DNA of 64,000 nt from Panax quinquefolius. Lineage: Eukaryota; Streptophyta; Magnoliopsida; Apiales; Araliaceae. Under the pieces are notes generated by a model. It was not told the origin of the DNA and did not search any database. It was given only the letters and a program-made list of their open reading frames with translations. This document shows, piece by piece, positions 34,901-49,900 of this stretch (positions are counted from its first letter, which is position 1; each line of letters begins with the position of its first letter). The DNA lies in contig CM035164.1 of the NCBI GenBank assembly GCA_020205615.1, positions 125,963,537 through 126,027,536 on the forward strand, read 5' to 3'. A program made the translations under genes and the position numbers.

Positions 34901-37900
34901 TGATTAAGCAATTTCTCAGTATCCTACACCACAAAAATTGGAAAACCATTTGTTACGTCAACAGAGCCAGAAATTAAGCACCAAGTTTTGCATGCGACAC
35001 ATAATTAATATGCATGATGAGCTCACAGGTATTCCATGTTTTTCATATCCTGCAAATCAGGAAAGCTTGTGCCTGATCCAGTCAAATCAGATATCCTCCT
35101 GCCAACAGAAAGTAGAGTGTAAACGACTTCATAGTCCCAGGTTTCCAAATCCGTAATCACTCATAACGGTTGAACTAGGCCAGCAAATTGAAATAACAAT
35201 AGCTAGATACTCAAATTGTGCTTACAACTCTTTTAGGTTTTTCAAAAGGGAGATGTTAGAAGGAATGGGACCCTCCATAGATGTACCTTGCAAATCCCTA
35301 CAACAAATTAAATAAAGTTCATTATAAGAAACATGCATCCATGATTGTTTAGTAATATCTACGAGAATACTCCAAGCATGAAAAAATCTGAAACATAATC
35401 AATAAAACAATAAAATACTTACAATCTCGTTATATTTGTCCAATTCCCGATGAAATCAGGTATCTTCCCAGAAAATTCACTCCCATCTATCCTACTGTAA
35501 TCAGTAGATAATCTTTAGACATTCTGAAACTTATTTTTATAAAAATTTATATAATTATTACTTACAAATCTGTTAAAGTCTTTAGACCACCAAATGTTTC
35601 CGGTATCGTTCCAGTGAAATTGTTAGCAGAAAGAAGCCTGCAAAAAAGCGTTCATCACTATTTTGTTGATGTAGTTAGAAAAGATGCAATTATGTTAGGG
35701 GGAAAATTAACACCACAAATCAGAAAATAGGTAGCCCATGTTCTGTTACAGACATATGCTTACGAGCAGCTTAACTATGATGAAGTTTTAGCCTAGGTCA
35801 ATCAAAATGCAAGAAAAATATACATATCATTTAAAAAACAGAAAGAAAGCTGAAAAATTAAAATTTTAAGTCTTACAGTCTCCTCAGGCTACTCATACTT
35901 CCAAGGTTTTGAGGAAGAGGTCCTCCCAGTTGATTATCTTCCAAGACCCTGGAGAAATAGGTTCAGATTAAGCCAGCAAAAGATATCACTCGAAATTCAA
36001 TAATGTGAAATTACATCCCTTTACTTACAGCTCTTCAAGTGTAGAAATATTGGCTATTTCCTCGGGAATGGAACCACTGATACGGTTTCCCAAAAGGGAT
36101 CTGTAGCAAACCAACTGATAAGTTACCAATTGCTCTAACAGTTTAAAAGTATTGAAGAGTAGCTCCATCATGCACGAACACTAATGGTAAGAATAACCAT
36201 ACAATATACCCAAAAAGAAAATTCCCTAAAAACACAAAACATAACAAAAAAATATAACTTACAGAAATTTGATACGAAGCTGACCAAAAGTTCTGGGAAT
36301 GGTTCCATTGATATAGTTACGAGACAGATCTCTGTGTTAATATACAAAAAAGTCTCTGTTAGCTTTCAATATCAGTTGTTGTCAAGAAAAATCCACTCTT
36401 ACAACATGATACTTCTTTTTTATCAGGATGTTGAAGAAACGACAAATCCCAAATCCTATGAAGACATGGCAGAAAGAAACATATAATATTTTTGTCTGAA
36501 TTCCAACTACTTTTTAATCATATCATGAGATATACCGTCATAAATCTATATATTTGAAGCATGCTTTAAATGTGTTGAAACATAGAAACCACATTTCTCC
36601 CTACAAACTTGCTGAAGTTGAAATGGTAAATGGACAACTGTAGCATATTCAAAATGTTAATCCCTAAAAACCCTTGTTAAAATTGAGCAAATAGGTTCAT
36701 ACCCAATACTATAAGAAACATAACACACTACTAGCATGTAAACACAATATAAGCAAATAGACCTTTATAATAATTCAAATTCACAAAAAAAGTTGTGGAA
36801 TACTGAATAAGTTAGCTAACTAACACAGAAAATAAAATTAAAAAATAAGGAATCGACAAGGCTAGATCATAACCAACTTGATTTTGAACAGAATAAAACT
36901 TCACTTACAGTTCTAGTAGATTAGGAAGATTTGAAATTTCAGAAGGAAGTTGTCCTGTCAAATTTAGACCCTTCAGCTGGCTGCAATGTACGTAGAGGAA
37001 TCAAAGACCGAAAATATTTCACTAAGCACTAAAATAGTCCACAATAACTATTTATATTTGTTCAGGGGATAATTGATTTGTCAAATTATGGCAAAGAAGT
37101 GTTGAAATCAACTTTAATCACATTTTTATCCATGGAAATGGGCAGTTCGCATGAATCATAGCATAGCACAAGATACTTGGAACAAGCTTTTGCTTCCAGA
37201 AACTAATGTCTAAGACAATTTGTTAATGTAGTAAGAAAACTGAAAATCAATTAACCATTTTTGACTTGGCTATAAGGAAACAATTTGCAGCAATCCTCAG
37301 CAATGACAGGTTTCAGTTTAATAGATTTATGCAGCATTTTTAAAATTTGACACTGCAATTTGCAACCTTCGTATCAGTAGTTGATCCACAATAAAAGTGA
37401 GTCAGAAATCAATTCAGACATAGGCAAGTCGGTATAAATTAAAGTCCCAGAACAACCATGAAGCATGATTTCAAAACTTGAATAGTTAAGCACCAGACGT
37501 CAGGAGCATTGCACTAACTTGAGATTTATTTCCAAACAGATACTGCCCACCAGTGATATACCAGGGCAATTCAATAATTATTGTCTATATGATAGAGTTC
37601 CATTACTTTATAAAACAGATCTACTTTCCATGCCATTGGAGTTTAGTACAATTGAATCATCTCAACACCCCCCCCCAACACACACACACACACACACACA
37701 CACACTTTCTTCTACTCCCTCTGCTCCAAAATATACGACTATATTGACTTTTTTAAGTCAATTTAAAATCAAATTTGAAATTTATATGAACTCTTCTAAT
37801 TCGAGACGAGACAGTTATGAAAATTGTAAATTATCTAAAGAGTAATAGTAATTATAAGATTTGTTGATTCTAAAAATCACAAGAAATACATCAATTTTGA

Positions 37901-40900
37901 ATATGAAAATATATCATATTGACCTTAAAAAGTCAAACCTGATTTTATATTTTGGAACATAGGGAGTATTTTTATTTTTTGGTAAAAGAAATGAGATGAG
38001 AATATAGGTGACTTCAGTGTCAAAGCGTTTACCACAGTCTGGCTTTCTGAACTAATATTTCTCACTAGTAGATGGTAAGAACACCCTGCTATGCATAAGT
38101 GTCCGAAAGATTCAAATACAAATATTTACCGACTGAACAAACAAACGAATCCGAAAAGTCAAATAACTGAAGCACCCAAAATCAATGCAAATCTAATGAA
38201 TCTTACATAGTCTGCATTTGTAGGATTTATGTACTTGCATCACAGTTACATGAACAGATCTATAATCAATGGTAGAATACCAAGATGATGATATTTCAGA
38301 CATTTAATAACATCACTTGCATCACATTTAGGAAAAAGTAAACTTTATCTTTTTTATACCAGGGAAAAAATTAACATTGCTTATTCTTTCCTTTTATGTT
38401 GTCAGATTGCGTACATTGCGTACATACACTACATGGAAATATAAAAGAGAGTCGAATAGGATCATACATGCGTGTCACGTGGCAAACAGAACTGCTATTG
38501 AATGTACAGTCGCAAGTTACATTACTAAAATTCTTGGTATTATCGGTTGTCTTGTTCAAACCTCCAGCACCACTGCAAGACCTTTGGCTAAGGTTCCAAT
38601 ATGTGTTATTTAGCTTCAAGGAAATTGTTTGAAGAGTTTGTACTGTCACACAAGAAGTGATTGAAATTAATTGAAAAAAGTATGTAGCAACAAAAGAATT
38701 GGTCATACATTTGCAAGAATATATCTGACGATCCCAGAAAAGGTTAATAATGATAATAATCAGCAGTACAAAAAAAAGCATATTTTTCGATCTCTACGAG
38801 TTTCTACTAGATTATTAAATTTTGCAAGACTTCACTGTACTTGGTAATTTATTCATGTATTGGCAACTTTTCGCGATATCGCCATGAATATGCATTATGT
38901 AGGAAATTAAGGCAGTTTCATAAAGAATAAGCAAACACACTCGTCAAAGGTGTTATCTAAACTCTTCATAAAAAGGAAAGTACAACAACTAACAACTACT
39001 AATGTGATCACAGAATACCACTTTCATATTGTAGAACAGCCACTAATAAAGCTTGAAAGTGGGTAACACTGGCGTACATATGATCTAGTGAGTACCACCA
39101 AATGATTATTAGGAAAACAGAGTTCTTTTAGTCAAAACCCAATCTGATGTCACAAAATACTCAAAGGACAGAAAGCTCAAAGCTGGGTCACCATGCTTGT
39201 GACGCCCCCAAAATTAGGTATACATCACCCATCTTGGGTCGCCACTTACATGGTACAGAAATTAAATACAACTTAATACATAAACTGTGAGTTTAAATAC
39301 AAATATCGTCTACTAGATATTATACAAACTCAAAAAGGAGTCCTCATTACAATTATTATCACACTATTTCACAGAATAGTGAGGACTACTAATGCTATCT
39401 TCAGGACCATCACTCGTTTTTCCGACTCGTCCCAGCTATATTCTCATTTCACAGAAGAGAACGGTGAAAGAAAGGGTGAGCTCAACTAGCCCGAAGAAAT
39501 ATTATGACTAAGATAATGCGAATAAATTATCAATAGTCTTCAACAATGTTAAACGATAAAATACAATAGACAACCGGTTTAAGCTGCGGTGGAATATCTG
39601 ATCCATTAAAAGAGTCAAGTAGAAAATAAAGTCTACTATCTTTTAGGTTTTAAAGGTTTTCATCATCATTGTTATAGGCGAGACTCGACTTTAATAAATA
39701 TTACACATCATCGAATCACCCTTACTTTTCTGCCGAGGATATTCTTTAGTATCACGACCACAATTATTCATGCGCTTAATGCCAAGAATATTTGTGTATT
39801 CATTAATAATCATGATCATGCCAACAATCGTCCACCAATGCACTACGACCATTTGAGGATTTTTATCATATCATTTGTAACATTACGGTAATGATTACAC
39901 CGAATAGTCTCTGGTCATAATCATACCAAGTCCATCTACCTTTACTGAGCCACGGATGACTTTCAACATAATATAAACATGAGGATGATGACAATGATAT
40001 AATAATTCAATAAAACAAGTTCAAGAATTATTTTATCCGGGAATTATTAACGTCCAAATTATCAACATGAATCTTTGTTTTGTAGAGTAAAATTCAAGAA
40101 TGATCGGAAGAATATTTCCATGAAAAGATCTTTGGATGAAACGCAAATATCGAGGATATTCCACTAATTCCATGGAGTATAGAAGTCAAAGTTTTAACCA
40201 ACCGAGTATAATAAAGAATGGAATAACAAAAGAAATCACCATGCATGCGATAGATCGCATACAGCGGAGTTATTCCAATGAATAATAAATAACGGAACCA
40301 GTCCGCGTAAAAGCGCATGCATGACGGGATGTTCCAGAATAATAATAATAAAGAGCGGAACCGGTCCTTGTAAAACACACGAGCGGGATGTTCCAAATGA
40401 ATAATAATAAAGGCGGAACCATATCCTGTGTAAAACACATGCATGACGATGTTCCAATGAATAATAGAAGAATGTCACCAAGTATAGGGTAAACCACATA
40501 TACAGGTTATTCCAATGTAATAATAAGCGATGGAATAACAATGATTCTCTTCATGAATAAGAAAGAATAACACCTCTTACTTTTGGTAGGAGATTGAATC
40601 TTTATGAAGGTAATAGTAACAAAATACTCTTCTTCTTCTTCTGTCTTATTCTCTCTATACTTTCTCTCTCTCTATAAGCTTGAATGAATTAAATGAAAAT
40701 AATGAAGCACTAGGCCTCTATTTATAGAAGATTTCTAAACTTAGCACCTTTTAGTGTGAAAAGGCAAATGGCTTGACGAATTTGATGATGTGAAAAGAAA
40801 AGTGGTTTGACGTCTTTGTAATGTGAAACGACAAGTGGTTCGGCCTTTGTAATGTGAAACGACAAGTGGTTCGACCTTTTGGTAAAAGGTAATTACTATT

Positions 40901-43900
40901 TGACGAAAGGTAATTACTATTGACGAAGGTAATTACTATTCACAAGGGTAATTACTATTGATGAAGGTAATTACTATTGTAAGGTAATTACTATTGATGA
41001 AGGTAATTACTATTCACAAGGGTAATTACTATTGATGAAGAGACTCTTAGATGATGACATATGAGCCCCCCATAAAATAATCAAACTTACCACAAATCAT
41101 TTTATTTTTAATCAACACATATTTAATCTTTCAACAATTATTAATCATTTATAACTTATCGTCTCAATTATTGATTTAATACTATAACCTATTATACGAT
41201 GATGATCTTGTGACAATAATTGAATCGATAATATAAGAGATATGATCAAACAATTCTTTGTAGTGATAATTAAGCATAAATGAGTGACTTCTCACGTAAG
41301 CATCGATAATCAATCTGGTGTACTACTTATCTGACCCAGACATTATTCTTGTACTTTTACCACCGGGTAGTTCAATGGTTTTAACGGTAACACCTCCGTA
41401 GTTATTTTTATAAAATATTTTTGTCGTTTTCTCAATCCGATGATAATTACATTAGGGGTCCACCAATGATTGAGTAGTTGTATACGAATATTCCTAACAA
41501 AAAGAATATTCCCAGAGCCAAACGAATATTTTATAACAACTTGCATACTTTGCAAAATTTATAAATATTACCCACAACTATAACATTATATCAAATTTAT
41601 TCCATAATATTCAAAAATAATATTTATAGAAAAATTCATCTTTATTTATAAAAGTTGGGGTCTTCTGACCTCCCCTTCTTATGAAATTTAGCCCTCGAAA
41701 TTAGGGTATTACGATACTGGTATGTCGAAGAGGTAAGGATACCTTGATTTCATTTGATTCTAACTCCCAAGTCATTTTCTCAACATCGTGGTTCCTCCAC
41801 AAAACTTTGACTTGAGGTATAACCTTGGGCGTAGAATATGTTCCTTCTTATCAAAATTTGAGCAGAAACCTCTTACATACGTCCAAATCTTCCGCTATTT
41901 CGTCCTGGTCTAACTTCAATAATATGGTTCGGGTCTTTCACATATTTACGTAACATGGATATGTGAAAAAGCGTTATGAACACGAGACATATTTGGCGGT
42001 AGAAAGCGAGTCTATAGACCACGATTCCTACTCGATCGAGGATTAAAATGGACCGATGAATCGAGGATTAAGTTTTCCTCTCTTTCCAAATCTTGTAACT
42101 CCTTTCCATGGAGCAACTCTTAACAACACATGATCTCTATATCGAATTCCACGTCCTTTCGATGAAGATCGGCATAACTCTTTTATCGATTTTGTGAGGT
42201 TTTTTATCGTTGTCGGATCGTTTGAATCTTTTCCGTAGTCATACGTACTAACTCCGGTCCCAACAACGTTGCTTTCACCCACCTCATCCCAAAGATCTTG
42301 GAGAAAACGACACTTTCTTCCATCTGGCGCTTGAATGGAGCCATGTCGATACTTGCTTGATAAGCATTGTTGTAGGAAAACTCCACCAATGGTAAGAACT
42401 TGTCCCAACTCCCTTGAAATCAAGGACCACAGTCTTAATAGATCTTGAAGAGTTTGAATAGTCCTCTCCATTGTCCGTCCGTCGAGGATGATATCTTGAG
42501 CTAAATCGTAAAATCTGTGCCCATAGCTTTTTGCAAAACTAACCCAAAATCGTGAAGTGAATCTTGGGTCTCGATCGAAACTATGGATCTGCGGCGTACC
42601 ATGCGATCTTACTGATCTCGTTTATGTACATACTGACGAGGCGTTCAAGTGTATAAGTTTCTCGTGTCGGTAAGAAATGAGCGGACTTGGTCAATCTATC
42701 AACAATGACCCAAATCGCATCAATGCCTTGAGAAACCTTAGGAAGACCGTAATGAAATCCACGGTAATGTGCTCCCACTTCCATTCGGAATTTCAAGTGG
42801 TTCTGATGGACCTTTTGGTATTTGATGCTCCGCTTTAACTTCGTTGACAAGTTAGACACCTTGAGATAAACAAATATATCTCTCTTCATATTGCTCCACC
42901 AAAATGTATGGCGAATATCATGATACATTTTGGTACTCCCAGATGGATTACAAATGGTGTGTTGTGCGCCTCCATCGTGATATTATACTTTAAATCGAGG
43001 TCGTTAGAACACAAAGTGCAGGTTGACTCGAAGTATTCCTTCTTCATCGATTCTTGCTTCCGGCGTAGCACCTTCTTGCACTTTCTTCCTCATACGCGCA
43101 TCGGCTCCGGTGCAGTAGCTTGAAGCGACTTTAACTTTATCGATTAAAATCGGTTACTTTCGTATACTACGCTATCATCACACGCGTCCTGAGTCTTTAA
43201 CTTTCTATCTCCATCCTTTGCAAGTCACACAAATGGGCCTTTGCGTTGTGACAATATCGCTTTTCGTGCTTGCATATGATTTTCTACTCAATCGTCATTA
43301 CCACCACATTCGCTTTTCGAGGATGGTATTGGATGGTATGATCATAATCTTTCAATGATTCGAGCCAACGTCGTTGTCGCGTGTTGAGTTCCTTTTGAGT
43401 GAAGAAATATTTGAGGCTTTTATGATCCGTAAAGATCTCCACTTTCTCCCCATCTGATAATGCCTCCAAATTTTAAGTGCAAATAACAAATACCCGACTC
43501 TGATCGTAGGTAGGATAATTCCTCTCATATTCTTTGAGTTGTCGCGAGGCATAAACTATAACTTTTCCATGTTGCGTGAGAACACATCCCAATCCTTTGC
43601 TCGAAGCATCATCAGTAGATGACAAATCCTCAAGCCGGATGGTATTGTCGAGCAGTCTTTGAAATAAGTCTCCTCTTGAGTTCTTGAAAACTCCTCTCAC
43701 ATTCTTCGCTCCAACCGAACTTTGTATCTTTCCGAAGTCAAATTTGAATCGATGGAGTAGCGATTCAAGAAAATCCTTCCACGAATCTCGATAATAACCA
43801 ATTAAACCGAGAAAGCTACGTTTCTTGGTCATTGATTTAGGTTGTTCCCGACTTTGAATAACTTCGATCTTTCTTTGGGTCAGCGGATATTCCATGACTT

Positions 43901-46900
43901 GATACCACGTGCCCGAGGAATGCTACTTCTTGACGAACTCACATTTCTTGACTTGGCATAAAGCTTATATTCACGAAGCTTTTGGAGTGTCGACCTCAAG
44001 TGTTGCTTCATGATCTTCACGGCTTTTGGAATAAATAAGGATGTCATCAATAAAGGCGACCACAAAGTGATCTAAATATTCCTTGAATACTCGGTTCATC
44101 ATATCCACGAAAGCGCGGCGGGAGCATTAGTCGATCGAAAGGACATGACTAGGAATTCATAATGCCGTCTGGGAGTTACGGCGGAAGCCGTCTTTGGAAT
44201 GTCGGTGATTCTAATCTTGATTGGTGATATCCGGAGCGAAGATCGATCTTTGAAAAGAATTTGGCTCCTTCTGTTGAATTCAAACAGTCATCAATACGTG
44301 GCGATGGATACTATTTTTGATGGTGACATGATTCACTCCAGATAATCAATACAAAATCGCGTACTCCCATCTTTCTTCTTCACGAATAGAGCAGGGAGCA
44401 CCCCGAGGAGAAGTACTAGGGCGAATAAAGCCAATGTCTAACAATTCCTGCGGTTGGGTCTTTAACTCCTGAAGTTCAATAGAAGCCGTTCGATATGGGG
44501 CTTTGGAAATAGGTTTTATCTGGGGTTCAAGGTCGATACAAAAATTCAATTTCACGCTTTCTGGGGTAGGCGGGAAGTTCTTGAGAATCGTCGGAAATTT
44601 ATTAACAATAGAAATATCGTTCAAAATCGGCGTATTTTTGTTTAAATCGTGACATGAGCTAAGAAAGCTTGACATCCGTTTTTCAATAAGCGAATAGCTT
44701 TATGGCTTGAGATGGCCGTGATTGATTTTAATGGTTTGGTCGTTTGAATTCGCATAATAGGTTGATTAGGAATATGAAAGCTATGACCTTACGAAAACAA
44801 TCGATTTTGTATGATAATTAGTTAACCATCGATCCACAGAATCACGTCGAATCTGCAAGTATTTTAAATGAAATAAGATCGACGGGTAATGTGAGGTACC
44901 GATTTAGAACCAAACAAGACTTATAAGCGATGGATGTAATGAAGGTTTCTCCCAACGGAGTTTCCACAGATAAGTCAAAGTCTAATTTCTCCGGTCAAAT
45001 TTAATCGATGGCGCATGAGTAGGAGAAATAAAAGAATGGGTAGAACCGGTATCAAATAAAGTATAGACTTCATTAGAGTTTATGATAAGCTTACCGTGGC
45101 GACCTCATTCGGGTTCCTTGCTCTCTGGGAGGTCACAACAAACGCTTCTCTCCTGCACCTACTGGGTTTGAATTTTACTCGACCTTTGGTGCCTCCATCC
45201 TAGCTGAATTTGTCTTGATGGCAATAAAAATCGAGCTAAGTGACCTTCTCTTCCACAATTATAACATGCTTTGGATGGCGTGGCGCTGATTTGGGCCGAT
45301 GTGTCCCTCTCCTCCGCATTTGAAGCATATGATAGGTGGTCTTTCTCCTTCCTTAACAACGGGTCTTTGGTCTTGGCGTCTTTCCATCATTGTTGAATCT
45401 CATTTTCTTGAAATGTTCATTCTTATTGTTTTGGCCTCGATTACCAAAAGTGGTTACCATATCTGGCTTTGTTGATTCCCTCCACGCTTGTTGTCACCGC
45501 GATGATGACTACTCATTGGTATTATAATTTTGCTTACCGCTCTCTTTATTAGTTGCGTTGACTCATTATCGCTCCTCCACTAATCGAGCCCTATTTACAA
45601 CATCCGAATACAAACACGGTTTATGAAAATAAGATGTTGGCGTATCTCCGACTTCAAACCTCTTAAAAACATTCGCGCCATTCTCTTCTTCATTATCCAC
45701 AGTGGGGCCGAACCGTGATAACTCATAAAATTTTGCCTCGTATTGCGACACGGTCGTATTGTTTTGTTCGAACTTGATAAACTCCACCTCCTTCATTGTG
45801 GCGAATACTTTCGGGAAAGTATTTGTCGTTGAAACGACTCTGGAACTTCTCCCGAGATATCTTGATCATGACAATGAGGTTGAGTACGTTTCTGGAATTC
45901 CCACCGATGTCTCCCTCTCCGCCATGACGTAAAAAGCGCGGCAAAGGAACCTTTTGCTCCTCGGAGCATCCCAAGACATCAAATATCTTGGTAATCTGCT
46001 TTATCCATGCTTCAGCGAAGTGGTTTGGCTCTCCCTTAAACTCCGGTGGTCCCACTCCTTGAATTGTTTAGCGGTGACCGCTCGAGAGTTTTCCGTGTTT
46101 CCACCTACGTTTTGGGCGAGAGTCGCTCTCGCTCTTTGTTGCATAAATTCGCGTAAAGCCTCGAACATTTGATCGTTCATCGTTTGGTCGGTGTTGTTGT
46201 TTCATGAGGATTGTCGCCTTCTGATGCACATTATCACGATTATTGATATGTGGTGAATCAACGATCGCTGCGCTCCATTCTATTCTCAACATTCTCGGAT
46301 GTCATTTTCGAATCTTGCCACAAAACAAAAGGTTAATTGACGTGTAACAAATTATCCCTATCTTGACCCGACCAATAAAATAAAGACGTAAACTTAGGTA
46401 GGTCATCTAAATACTAGCGAAGGTATTCCCGTCTCTCCCCTCTGAAGACTATTCTCACATCTTAGCGGGGATCATATCACTAAGCTCGATATCTGTTGTG
46501 GCGCCCCAAAATTAGGTATACATCACCCATCTTGGGTCGCCACTTACGTGGTACGAAATTAAATCTGACTTAATACATAAAGCGTGAGTTTAAATACAAA
46601 TATAAATCTACTAGATATTATCTGAACTTCAAAAAGGAGTCCTCATTACAATTATTATCACACTTTATTTCACGAATAGTGAGGACTACTAATCTTATCT
46701 TCGGGACCATCACTCGTTTTCCCAGACTTCGTCCCAATATATTCTCATTTCTGAAGAAAACGGTGAAAGAAAGGGTGAGCTCAACTAGCCCGAAGAAATA
46801 TTATGACTAAGATAATGCGAGAATAAATTATCAATAGTCTTGACAATGTTAAGCGATAAAATACTGATGAGCAACCGGTTTAAGCTGCGGTGAATATCTG

Positions 46901-49900
46901 ATCCATTAAAAGAGTCAAGTAGAAAATAAAATCTACTATCTTTTAGGTTTTAAAGGTTTTTCATCATTTGTTATAAATTGAGACTCGACTTTAATAAATA
47001 TTCCACATCATCGAATCACCCTTACTTTTTCTGACGAGGATATTCTTTAGTATCACGACCACAATTATTAAATGCGTTACGGGCGAGAATATTTGTGTAT
47101 TCATTAATAATCGTGATCATGCCAACAATCGTCCACCAATGCACTTACTGACGGCTTGAGGATTTTTATCATATCATTTGTAACATTACGGTCGTGATTA
47201 CAAGAATAGTCTCTGTCATAATCATACCCAAGTCCATCTACGCTTCGTGCCGCACGATGACTTTCAACATAATATAAACATGAGGATGATGACAATGATA
47301 TAAGAATTGATAAAACAAGTTCAAAATTATTTTATCCGGAATTATTAACGTCAAAATTATCGGCACGACATCTTTTGCTTTGTGAGAGTAAAATTGAGAA
47401 TGATCGAAGAATATTTCCGTGAAAAGATCTTTGGATGAAACGCAAATATCGAGGATATTCCACTAATTTCATGGAGTATAGAAGTCAAAGTTTTAACTTA
47501 ATTGAGTATAATAAAGAATGGAATAACAAAAGAAATCACCGTGCATGCGATAGGCCAATTGTGCAGGCGGTTATTCAAATGTAATAATAAATAACGGAAC
47601 CGGTCCGGCGTAAAACGCATGCATGGATGTTCAAATGCATAATAATAATAAAAGCGGAACCGGGTCCGGTGTAAAACACATGAGATGGATGTTCAGCGAA
47701 TGTAATAATAAAGAAGCGGAACCGGTCCTGTAAAACACTGCGAGCAGGATGTTCCAATGAGAATAATAGAAGAATGTCACCAAGTATAGGGTAAACCACA
47801 TATATACAAGTTATTCCAGCGAATAATAGCGATGGAATAACAACAGTTCTCTTCGTGAATAAGAAGAATAACACCCTTACTTTTGGTAGGAGATTGAATC
47901 TTTAGCGGCGGTGTAGTAACAAAATACTCTTCTTCTTTCTCTCTTATTCTCTCTATACTTTCTCTCTATAAGCTTGAATGAATTAAGTGAAAAATAATGA
48001 AGCACTAGGCCTCTATTTATAGAAGATTTCTAAACTTAGCACTGCTTAGTGTGAAAAGCGAATGGCTTGACGATGATGATGTGAAAAGAAAAGTGGTTTG
48101 GCCTTTTGTAATGTGAAACGACAAGTGGTTCGGCCTTTGTAATGTGAAACGACAAGTGGTTCGGCGCTTTGGTAAAGGTAATTACTATTTGACGAAGGTA
48201 ATTACTATTGACGAAGGTAATTACTATTCACAAGGGTAATTACTTATTGTGAAGGTAATTACTATTAACGAAGGTAATTACTATTCACAAGGGTAATTAC
48301 TATTATCGAAGAGACTCTTAGATGATGACATATGAGGCCCCCATAAAATAATCAAACTTACCACAAATCATTTTATTTTAATCAACACATATTTAATCTT
48401 TCAACAATTATTAATCATTTATAACTTGTCGTCTCAATTATTGATTTAATCTTATAACCTATTATACGATTATGATCTTGTGTGACAATAATTGAATCGA
48501 TAATATAAGAGATATGATGCGTGATTCTTCTGTAGTGATAATTAAGCATAGGTGAGTGACTTCTCACGTAAGCATCGATAATCAATCTGTGTGTCTTCTT
48601 GTCAACCACGCGTATTCTTGTACTTTTACCACCGGGTAGTTCAACAGTTTTAACGGTAACACCTCCGTAGTTATTTTTATAAAATATTTTTGTCGTTTTC
48701 TCGATCAAACAATAATTACATTGTAGGGGTCCACCAATGATTGAGTAGTTGTACGAATATTCCCTAACAAAAGAATATTCCCAGACCAAACGAATATTTT
48801 ATAACAACTTGCATACTTTGCAAAATTTATAAATATTACCCACAACTATAACATTATATCAAATTTATTCCATAATATTCAAAAATAATATTTATAGAAA
48901 AATTCATCTTTATTTATAAAAGTTGGGGTCTTACAATGCTTGCTTATACCAATTGAAAAGCATTGTGGAAACTTCCTCTCAGAACTCTTTTCTTGATGAT
49001 GAGAAGTCATTTGAAGCATTAGTGCCATATTTGAAAATCAGAACAATTTATCCAATTAAATCAACAAAATTAATAAAAAGAAAGAGATATTGTTACTTTA
49101 TAATCCACCATCCCAAAAAGAGAGTCACACTTGACTTAAACATTTTTATTACTCAAATTAAAGGAAAAGCTATACACTACTTTTCCAAGGATTCTTTTAA
49201 ATATTAAATTTTACGGCTAAAACTTGTTACCGACAAAAATTAAAAATTATGTTTCAAGAGCTTCTGTTTTTTTTTTAATGTCATATAGGCTGTCGTTATT
49301 GAGCAATGGAGCATTTTGGATGATATCCACTATCGTTAATTATGTAGGTATATATGAGGAATTTTTTTTCCTTCTGTTACAAACTCTTTACATTCGTAAA
49401 AAGAATTAATCCTAGTTAATTTGTGGATCCTAAGATTCAAATTGTGATGTGAATTTATTTTAATGTTTTAAATAACCAATTTGTACCTAGTAAAAAGTTT
49501 TAAATAGTTTAACTAGTAACATTAAAATAAATACCCATCAATTTTAAATTTTACAATTTGACTTGGGAAAAATCAAATGGAAGTATTAATTATCATTTTG
49601 TTATTCTTTTTTATTTATTGCCCTCGCTCTTTCCGAACATAACAATTCGTTTCAAATTCCTCCATCATTGGTGAATAAAGTGCGTAATATCAAAAACTAA
49701 AATTTCAATATAGGACAGTTCTGCCTAACAATCTGAAAAGAACAAATACGTCAATTCAGGTAGGGATAAAATAGTAATTTAAGTTGTAAAAAAGCCAAAG
49801 TACCAAACACAGTTGCTTCGTACTTCATGGATAATTCAGGTAAAAGATTTATTGAAAATATAAATAATCATCAAACTATATTGTAGTATGTCACCCAGAA

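Larger units (their letters stand above)
39198..41668 (-). repeat. 3' LTR of element 1
   Basis: A 2471-bp LTR. On the minus strand it should start TGTAAGACCCC (here degraded to TCAGAAGACCCC) and ends GGGGGCGTCACA. It contains a TATA box (40719-40726), a tandem array of about 60-bp units (40240-40520; each with GGAACC, a CATGCAT-like motif and TTCCAATG) and a shorter array built on GGTAATTACTATT (40885-41040). It lies 555 bp upstream of receptor-kinase exon 2 in sense orientation. Confidence 0.88.
39198..48935 (-). mobile_element. Complete Ty3/gypsy retrotransposon (element 1)
   Basis: A 9738-bp element on the minus strand, so its 5' LTR is 46497-48935 and its 3' LTR 39198-41668. A primer-binding site, gag, pol and a polypurine tract lie between them in the usual order PR-RT-RH-IN. 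A C-terminal [13 protein letters not shown] tail, encoded near 41790, points to the chromovirus lineage (Tekay/Del-like, by LTR size and tail only). It has a perfect ATGCT target duplication. All long frames are broken by indels and stops, so it is non-autonomous as written. It lies in the same orientation as the receptor-kinase gene whose first intron it occupies. Confidence 0.92.

Noticed and set aside
36184..36486. 100-codon plus-strand ORF
   Set aside because: Antisense to LRR exon 4 and flanking introns of the kinase; AT-rich chance frame.
38371..38781. Receptor-kinase exon starting at its own ATG (38781)
   Set aside because: It gives an odd, Cys-rich leader, whereas splicing from 50349 to 38642 gives a normal signal peptide and the conserved ..PLEEVQTLQTI junction in phase.
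40094..40541. Overlapping minus-strand ORFs of 75-116 codons
   Set aside because: They lie wholly within the LTR tandem array and are open because the repeat period keeps stops out of frame.
40885..41040. CRISPR-like regular repeats
   Set aside because: Repeat units of 18-24 bp with no unique spacers, present in every LTR copy; eukaryotic retrotransposon U3 array.
42908..43123. 71-codon plus-strand ORF
   Set aside because: Antisense to the integrase region of element 1.
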